Of a stretch of 45,593 nucleotides of DNA, positions 40,806 to 45,593 are shown one piece after another (position 1 is the stretch's first letter; every line of letters starts with the position of its first letter). The DNA is taken from positions 1 through 45,593 of the forward strand of contig RHKP01000025.1 in the NCBI GenBank assembly GCA_008363215.1, written 5' to 3'. This DNA comes from Cyanobacteria bacterium CYA (GTDB lineage Bacteria; Planctomycetota; Phycisphaerae; Phycisphaerales; UBA1924). The translations under genes and the position numbers were made by a program. The notes beneath the pieces are model-generated. The model worked only from the letters and a program-made list of their open reading frames with translations, was not told the origin of the DNA and made no database searches.

Positions 40806-41648
40806 ATGCGTCGATCGGCGTGGCTGGCGTGCGTGGCGGTGATTGCGGCGCTGTGCGTCGGCGGGGCAGCGCGGGGGCAGAGCGTGTCGCTGGAGCCCAA
40901 ACTCGGACCGGGCCGTTTTCCGGCGCGTTTCACGTACCTGGCGCACACGGGGCTGCAGTCGGTCAAAGCCGGTGGCGACATGAAGGATGCGACCGAGGCG
41001 AGCATGGAGGCGACGTTCGAGATCGGCGGGCAGTCGCCGGAACTGACGATGAAGTTCACGAGCATGAAGGTGACGTTCAGCGGCAGCGTGATGGAAGGCA
41101 AGTTTGACTCGAAGAACGCGGCGGATGACCAGAATCCGCTCGATCTGGTGTGTCGCCCGCTGGTCGGGCACGAGTTGAAAGTGAAGGTCGGGGCGCACGG
41201 GAAGATCGAGAGCGTGGAGGGGCTGGAGGAGATCAAAGCGGGTGGCGTGACGCCATTGCAGATCGGGGATCTGTTTGATGCCAACGCGTTCCGGGCGATG
41301 TTTCAGCCGGTGCTGTCGTTGCGGCTGGAAGGCGGGGAGGTGCGCGTGGGACAGGGGTGGTACTACGACGTAGGCTCGCTGCCCGGGCTTGGGATGAAGG
41401 CGCGGCGGTACGAGTTGACGCTGCGGTCGGCGGCCGGCGATGCGGCGGAGATCGAGATCGGGCCCGATCCCGAGGCCAAGCCGGGCGAGGGACGCGAGGA
41501 AAAGACCACGGGGAAAGCAACGTGGGACACGAAGCGCGGGCTGCTGTCGAAACTCGAGACGGTGAGCGAAGCGCGGTGGACGGTGGACCAGGGCGGGGTG
41601 AAGATGCAGATGGCGACGCAGTCGATCGTGAAGATCGAGCGGAAGTGA
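40806..41648 (+). CDS. exported DUF6263-like protein
   Basis: A 280-residue protein with a signal peptide (MRRSAWLACVAVIAALCVGGAARG). The body is beta-rich, built of strands such as EASMEATFEIGGQSPELTMK, and ends GVKMQMATQSIVKIER. It resembles the planctomycete exported families with repeated MDM/TMKF strands (DUF6263 is the closest I recall, not verified). AAAGGAGG 5 bases upstream fixes the ATG at 40806. It is probably periplasmic; function unknown. Confidence 0.6.
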   Translation: MRRSAWLACVAVIAALCVGGAARGQSVSLEPKLGPGRFPARFTYLAHTGLQSVKAGGDMKDATEASMEATFEIGGQSPELTMKFTSMKVTFSGSVMEGKFDSKNAADDQNPLDLVCRPLVGHELKVKVGAHGKIESVEGLEEIKAGGVTPLQIGDLFDANAFRAMFQPVLSLRLEGGEVRVGQGWYYDVGSLPGLGMKARRYELTLRSAAGDAAEIEIGPDPEAKPGEGREEKTTGKATWDTKRGLLSKLETVSEARWTVDQGGVKMQMATQSIVKIERK

Positions 41649-41991
41649 AGCGAGGCTTCTGGCCCGATTTTACTACGAAGTGACGCGGAGTTTCACGGAG
41701 TTGGGAACTGGAGGCGAATGCTCGGATGAGTGGAACAGCACACGGCGCGGGCGCATCTGGCTCCATCGTGTGATGTCCGGATTGGCGATGGACGACGGAG
41801 AGGCGCCTGTCGTCAGGCACCTCTCCGAGTTGTGCCGAGACTTTCTGCGCCGCGGGGTGCTCGGCCCCGGCCTTGTGTTCGAGGACTCAGAGGCCCGGCG
41901 TCCGAGCGCACGCACGTCCAGGAGAAGTCAGGTCCGTCACCGGCTGGAAGCCGGTCCCGCTGAAGCCGGCCTCGCTGAGAGCGGTCCTGCC
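41649..41991. other. convergent intergenic region
   Basis: A 343-base gap between the convergent DUF6263-like and ThuA-like genes. Open frames exist on both strands, but none has a ribosome site or family resemblance. The right end holds the short repeats described at 41939. Confidence 0.4.
41939..41990. repeat. degenerate GGCTGGAAGCC-type tandem repeat
   Basis: Three imperfect units run in series: CACCGGCTGGAAGCCGGTCC, CGCTGAAGCCGGCCT and CGCTGAGAGCGGTCCT. The first is nearly palindromic and resembles GGCTGGAAGCC motifs found between genes in planctomycete genomes. Confidence 0.35.
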
Positions 41992-42657
41992 TCATAGTTC
42001 GCCAGCGGCCCAGAGGATGCAGCGGGTGACCAGTTCGGGGACCGGCTTGGCGCCGAGGTCGGTGGTGTTGTGTCCGACGGAGCAGTAGGCGACGCGGCCC
42101 TGCCCGTGCTGGCGCGTCCAGAGGACAGGCATCTTGACGCCCTCGAGCCACGGGGCGTGCTTCCCGGAGAAGGTGGTGGTGGCGAGGACGCGGTTGCCGG
42201 GGTCAACGTGCATGTAGTACTGCTCGCTGTGGACGCGGAAGGAGCGTTTGCCGGCGCCGAAGAGCCCGCGGGTGATGGGGTGGCGCGTGTTGGCCACGTC
42301 GACGGCGTACTTGATGATGTTGCCCGGGTGGGCGACGAACTGCCCACCGACCATGAACTGGTAATCGGTGGAGATGCGGAAGGCATCGCCCATGCCGCCG
42401 TGCCAGCCCGCCAATCCGCAGCCGTTGCGCACGGCCCCTTCGAGGGCCTGCACGCGTTCGTGGGCGATTTCGCCCATGGTCCAGCAGGGGATGATGACGC
42501 TGTATTGGGTGAGCGCTTCGGCGTCGTCGAAGACCGCAAGCGAGTCAGAGATGTCGCAATCGATGCCGCGTGCGCGGACGCGCTCGGCGATGAGTTGCGT
42601 GCATTGTTGAGGTTGGTGTCCGTCCCAGCCGCCCCACACGAAAAGCGCCTTGGCCAT
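41992..42657 (-). CDS. ThuA-like domain protein
   Basis: A 221-residue cytoplasmic protein of the ThuA-like (class I glutamine amidotransferase-like fold) family: KALFVWGGWDGHQPQQC at the start, VIIPCWTMGEI, CGLAGWHGGMGDAFR with the family GWHGG, then GQFVAHPGN and KMPVLWTRQHGQGRVAYCSVGH. Family members are linked to trehalose or other sugar use. A methyl-type RBS (AAGGAA) lies 6 bases upstream. It lies 12 bases after galE on the same strand and near a Gfo/Idh/MocA gene, the usual company of ThuA proteins. Confidence 0.85.
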   Translation of the reverse strand: MAKALFVWGGWDGHQPQQCTQLIAERVRARGIDCDISDSLAVFDDAEALTQYSVIIPCWTMGEIAHERVQALEGAVRNGCGLAGWHGGMGDAFRISTDYQFMVGGQFVAHPGNIIKYAVDVANTRHPITRGLFGAGKRSFRVHSEQYYMHVDPGNRVLATTTFSGKHAPWLEGVKMPVLWTRQHGQGRVAYCSVGHNTTDLGAKPVPELVTRCILWAAGEL

Positions 42658-42669
42658 GGTTTGTTCCTT

Positions 42670-43695
42670 CTACCTGGTCGCGTACCCGTCGGGGTGACGC
42701 TTCATCCATTGCCACGCCGAGTCGACAATGGCGTCGAGGTCTGTGACCGACGCGTGCCAGCCGAGTTCGCGGGCGATGAGCGTCGGGTTGTTGTACAAGG
42801 CGGCCGGATCGCCCGCGCGTCGGGGCTCTTCGCGGACCTGGAAGTTGCGTCCGGTGACGCGTCGGACCGAGTCGAGCACCTGACGGACGGAGTAGCCCTT
42901 GCCGATGCCGACGTTGTAGGCCCGTATGTCTCCGGGCCTGATCTTTTCCATGACACGGACGTGAGCGTCGATGAGGTCTTCCACGTGGACGTAGTCGCGG
43001 ATGCAGGTGCCGTCGGAGGTGGGGTAGTCGGTTCCGAAGATGGCCATACCCTCGCGCTTGCCCAGTGCCGCCTGGATGGCGACGGGGATGAGGTGGGTCT
43101 CGGGCTGGTGGTCTTCGCCGAGGACGCCGGAGCGGTCGGCACCGGCGACGTTGAAGTAGCGCAGCATGGCGACGGCCACGGGCTTTTCGGCGCGGGCCCG
43201 GGCGACGCTCCATGCGAGCAGGATGTGTTCGAAGTCGAGTTTGGTCTGCCCGTAGGGGCTGACGGGCTTCTGCGGGCAGGACTCGCTGATGGGTACCTGG
43301 TCATCCGGAGGTTGCCCATAGGTGGCGCAACTGGAGGAGAAGATGAATCGGCTGACGCCGGCGCGGTCGGCCGCCTCGAGCAGGCGGAGGGGTGCGGCCA
43401 CGTTGTTTTCGTAGTAGAAGAGCGGCTGGTCGACGCTTTCGCCGACATAGGCGAGGGCGGCGAAGTGGAGGATGGTGTCGACGGCGTGGTCGAGCATGAG
43501 GCGCTCGACGCGGGTGCCGTCGCCGACGTCGCTGCGCTCGAAGACCAGTTGCCCGGGGCGAGCGAGCAGGTGCATGGCCTGTGCGTGCCCGCGGAAGAGG
43601 TTGTCGACACAGACGACGGTGTGCCCGTCGCGCAGCAGGCGCTGCACGGCGTGCGAGCCGATGTACCCTGCGCCTCCGGTTACAAGGATGTTCAT
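42670..43695 (-). CDS. galE: UDP-glucose 4-epimerase
   Basis: A 341-residue extended short-chain dehydrogenase that interconverts UDP-glucose and UDP-galactose. Signatures: MNILVTGGAGYIGSHAVQRL (NAD site), FSSSCATYGQP, the catalytic Y148 and K152 in VSPYGQTK, LRYFNVAGAD and TCIRDYVHVEDLIDAH. The length is standard. GGAG lies 4 bases before the ATG. It can supply galactose donors for the glycan cluster to its left. It shares a bidirectional promoter with the oxidoreductase gene. Confidence 0.93.
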   Translation of the reverse strand: MNILVTGGAGYIGSHAVQRLLRDGHTVVCVDNLFRGHAQAMHLLARPGQLVFERSDVGDGTRVERLMLDHAVDTILHFAALAYVGESVDQPLFYYENNVAAPLRLLEAADRAGVSRFIFSSSCATYGQPPDDQVPISESCPQKPVSPYGQTKLDFEHILLAWSVARARAEKPVAVAMLRYFNVAGADRSGVLGEDHQPETHLIPVAIQAALGKREGMAIFGTDYPTSDGTCIRDYVHVEDLIDAHVRVMEKIRPGDIRAYNVGIGKGYSVRQVLDSVRRVTGRNFQVREEPRRAGDPAALYNNPTLIARELGWHASVTDLDAIVDSAWQWMKRHPDGYATR

Positions 43696-43735
43696 GTCTC
43701 TCCCCTGGCCAATCGCCTCGCGTCGTGCGCCGGAT

Positions 43736-43742
43736 TACGATA
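43736..43742. promoter_or_regulatory. symmetric -10 element shared by galE and the oxidoreductase
   Basis: The heptamer TACGATA reads TACGAT on the plus strand and TATCGT on the minus strand, both fitting TANNNT. It lies in the 71-base gap between the two divergent genes and could drive both. Leaders would be about 20 bases (plus) and 35 bases (minus), each with a GGAG-type ribosome site. Confidence 0.45.
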
Positions 43743-43766
43743 GGTCGTTTGGAGGCGAGCGAGGGT

Positions 43767-44831
43767 ATGAGCGACCTGCGCGTGGGCATCATCGGGACGG
43801 GGGGCTTTGCCAACTGGCACGCCGAGCAGTATTCGGGTGTGGCTGGGGTGAAGTTGTCGGCCTGCTTCGACGTGGACCCGGCGCGAGCGGCCGAGTTTGC
43901 CGACAAGCACGGGTTCGACCATGCGGTATCCACCCGGGACGAGGTATTCGACGCCTGCGATGCCGTGTCGATCGCCACGCCGGAGGACGTTCACGCGGAG
44001 ATCGTGCTGTCGGCGCTGTCGGCCGGCAAGCACGTGCTGTGCGAGAAGCCTCTGTGCGTGACGGTGGAGGAAGCCAGAGCGGTGGCCGAGGCGGCGCGGA
44101 ACTCACCTGTCGTACACATGATCAACTTCACGAAGCGGAACGCGGGCGCGGTGCAGGAGGCGATCCGGCTGGCACGATCCGGGGCGCTGGGGCACATCCG
44201 CTACCTGCACGCCAGTTATTTTCAGAGTTGGATCGCAACGCGCGCGTGGGGTCACTGGACCGAGCCGCACTGGCTGTGGCGATTGCGTCGTCCGGCGCAC
44301 GGCGAAGGCGGCGCGCTGACGGACATCGGGAGTCACATGCTCGATCTGGCGTCGGCCGTCGCGGGGCCGTTGGCGCGCATCCGCTGCACGCTGGCGTGCC
44401 TGCCCAAGATGCTCGACGGCGTGCCGGTGACCGAGTACGAAGGGCGCCCGCTGGACGCCAATGACTCTGCGATCATCGAGATCGTTCCAAGCGAGGGCGG
44501 GGTCGGAGTCGTGCAACTGACGCGCTGGGCGGCCGGCGTGATGAACCAGGAGCGCCTCGAACTGTTCGGCACGGAGGGGGCGGTGATGATCGACCTGGCC
44601 GAGGATCCGCATCTCGTGCGGGTGTGCCGGGGCGATGGGCTGATCAGCGGGGAGTGGGAGCCGGTGCGCATCCAGCCGACGCCGAACAATATCGAGCGCT
44701 TCGTGTCGGCCATCCGCGAGAACCGCCCGGGCGAGCCCGACCTGATCCGCGGGGCACAGATCCAGTATTACCTGGACTCGTGCGAGCGCTCGGCCCACAG
44801 CGGGCAATGGGCGGAAACCCCGATCGCGTGA
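43767..44831 (+). CDS. Gfo/Idh/MocA-family oxidoreductase
   Basis: A 354-residue NAD(P)-dependent sugar oxidoreductase. The Rossmann motif is LRVGIIGTGGFANWHAEQY; the catalytic lysine lies in LCEKPLCVT (residues 92-99); the substrate-side histidine is in LTDIGSHMLDLASA. The C-terminal domain is the usual open beta sheet (QERLELFGTEGAVMIDL). GGAGG 11 bases upstream supports the ATG. Planctomycetes have many such genes; the substrate is probably a sugar or inositol derivative but is not predictable here. Confidence 0.9.
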   Translation: MSDLRVGIIGTGGFANWHAEQYSGVAGVKLSACFDVDPARAAEFADKHGFDHAVSTRDEVFDACDAVSIATPEDVHAEIVLSALSAGKHVLCEKPLCVTVEEARAVAEAARNSPVVHMINFTKRNAGAVQEAIRLARSGALGHIRYLHASYFQSWIATRAWGHWTEPHWLWRLRRPAHGEGGALTDIGSHMLDLASAVAGPLARIRCTLACLPKMLDGVPVTEYEGRPLDANDSAIIEIVPSEGGVGVVQLTRWAAGVMNQERLELFGTEGAVMIDLAEDPHLVRVCRGDGLISGEWEPVRIQPTPNNIERFVSAIRENRPGEPDLIRGAQIQYYLDSCERSAHSGQWAETPIA

Positions 44832-44872
44832 ACAGAGTTGGTAGAAACGGCACGGCAGACTGGAAACTGCAC

Positions 44873-45593
44873 CTAATATCGATCGCGTCCACGGAGGCCG
44901 TTCAACGTCGTATGGACAGGGATGTTTCCGATTTGTCCTACATCGACGCTGGGCATCTGGATGATCTGTGCTTTGGAGTAGGTTTGGCCTGATCCGTCGC
45001 CAAAGACGGCGGGGTAGCCGTTCTCGTCGCCCAGGCGCAACTCGGCTGCGATCGCGTGTGTCCCCCACCACTCGATGAGGATGATCTTGTCGGAGGGATA
45101 GGTGACCTCGTGCGTGCGGGTGGCGCGCGCGACGGAGGGATCAAAGGGCCGGTCGGGCCACTCGACAGTAAAGATCTTCGGGTCGGCGTGCACGGTCGAG
45201 GAGATGGTTGTTGACGCGAGTATGAGTTCCGGATGTCCGCGTTCAGCGAGAACGGCGGCGAGTTCGGTCGGCTCGATCAGGGCTCGCGTTTCGATGTAGT
45301 TGGGCACAAGCGAGGTGGCCCAGTAATAGCGCTGGGTAGCAAAGTAGGCTCCGTCGGTGACAACCGTTTCGCCAAAGGTGATGGGGCCGAAAAAGTTGCC
45401 TGGCGTGGCGTTGTACGGGAATGTCTGCTGAAAGTCCTCGGTGTACGACATCAGGGCCGTGTACATCTGGCGGCTGGTGAGCGCGTGTCGTGTGATACGG
45501 TTTCCGGTTGAGACTCGGGCGCACCCGCGCATTTGGGGGGGTTGCGCTTGGATGGTGGAGATGAGATGATGCGGCCGCGCGCCCCGGGGCGTG
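44873..45593 (-). CDS. partial secretion/pilin-like protein at the right edge
   Basis: The reading frame is open to the edge of the window, so the 5' end is missing (about 240 codons visible). The part seen starts near ISTIQAQPPQMRGCARVST and continues SRQMYTALMSYTEDFQQTFP. This C...R.....L..Y..DF...FP layout is that of the region just after the N-terminal methylated helix in planctomycete type II secretion pilin-like proteins. The helix itself is outside the window. The body has beta features and WWGTHAIAAELRLGDENGYP near the end. The pilin assignment is a guess from that layout. Confidence 0.5.
   Translation of the reverse strand, partial: TPRGARPHHLISTIQAQPPQMRGCARVSTGNRITRHALTSRQMYTALMSYTEDFQQTFPYNATPGNFFGPITFGETVVTDGAYFATQRYYWATSLVPNYIETRALIEPTELAAVLAERGHPELILASTTISSTVHADPKIFTVEWPDRPFDPSVARATRTHEVTYPSDKIILIEWWGTHAIAAELRLGDENGYPAVFGDGSGQTYSKAQIIQMPSVDVGQIGNIPVHTTLNGLRGRDRY

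Noticed and set aside
41680..41997. 105-codon plus-strand frame in the convergent gap
   Set aside because: No ribosome site, no motif, and the end runs through a degenerate repeat and into the ThuA-like gene.
1..45593. tRNA, rRNA, CRISPR arrays, integrase or attachment sites
   Set aside because: I scanned for tRNA T-loop-like sequence, regular repeats and recombinase motifs and saw none that hold up; the few GGTTCGA-like strings lie in coding sequence.

Overview
The window looks like a chromosomal stretch of a high-GC planctomycete, most likely of the Phycisphaerae/Phycisphaerales type. The clues are two secreted proteins that end in a PTP / hydrophobic / RRRR sorting-like tail, a subtilase with a dockerin-like tail, a small protein resembling the planctomycete-verrucomicrobial Minf_1886 family, many lineage-type hypothetical proteins, and a strong tendency to overlap start and stop codons by 4 bases. 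No rRNA, tRNA, CRISPR array or complete mobile element was found. The assignment is inference from protein style, not from a marker gene.

Layout. 0-5.3 kb (minus strand): an ECF sigma factor and its membrane anti-sigma-like partner, then an exported TPR protein, a GAF-SpoIIE-type phosphatase and a tiny zinc-ribbon protein. 5.5-11.5 kb: mostly lineage hypotheticals (an acidic-tail protein, a membrane protein pair, an operon ending in 3-methyladenine DNA glycosylase, a Minf_1886-like protein). 11.8-20.2 kb: a TPR-YggX fusion, a class 1 dihydroorotate dehydrogenase, then a GHL10 lipoprotein, a ROK kinase, a sodium:solute symporter and an amidase lipoprotein that together could recover cell-wall sugars and peptides, then a secreted endonuclease/exonuclease/phosphatase-fold protein. 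20.3-24.9 kb: exported proteins (STN-like, subtilase-dockerin, two tandem PEP-CTERM-like paralogs).

25.1-38.3 kb is the most distinctive part: a divergent glycan assembly and decoration cluster. The left arm (minus) encodes a C-terminally anchored sulfotransferase, a deacetylase-like/SGNH-like fusion and a methyltransferase. The right arm (plus) encodes a sulfotransferase-methyltransferase fusion, a second deacetylase-like protein, a glycosyltransferase with an internal membrane segment, a methyltransferase, and two related cysteine-rich glycosyltransferases flanking a sugar-nucleotide epimerase/reductase. Almost every junction is an overlap of a few bases, so each arm is probably one transcription unit. 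38.6-45.6 kb holds a lipoprotein hydrolase, two hypotheticals, a ThuA-like protein, GalE, a Gfo/Idh/MocA oxidoreductase and a partial pilin-like protein at the right edge.

Across the window a TANNNT hexamer (TACGCT, TACCAT, TAGACT, TATTCT, TACGAT) sits 6-7 bases before the ATG of several genes that have no Shine-Dalgarno sequence. This suggests frequent leaderless transcripts, and two divergent gene pairs have nearly touching promoters. All functions are read from motifs and context; no search was run.
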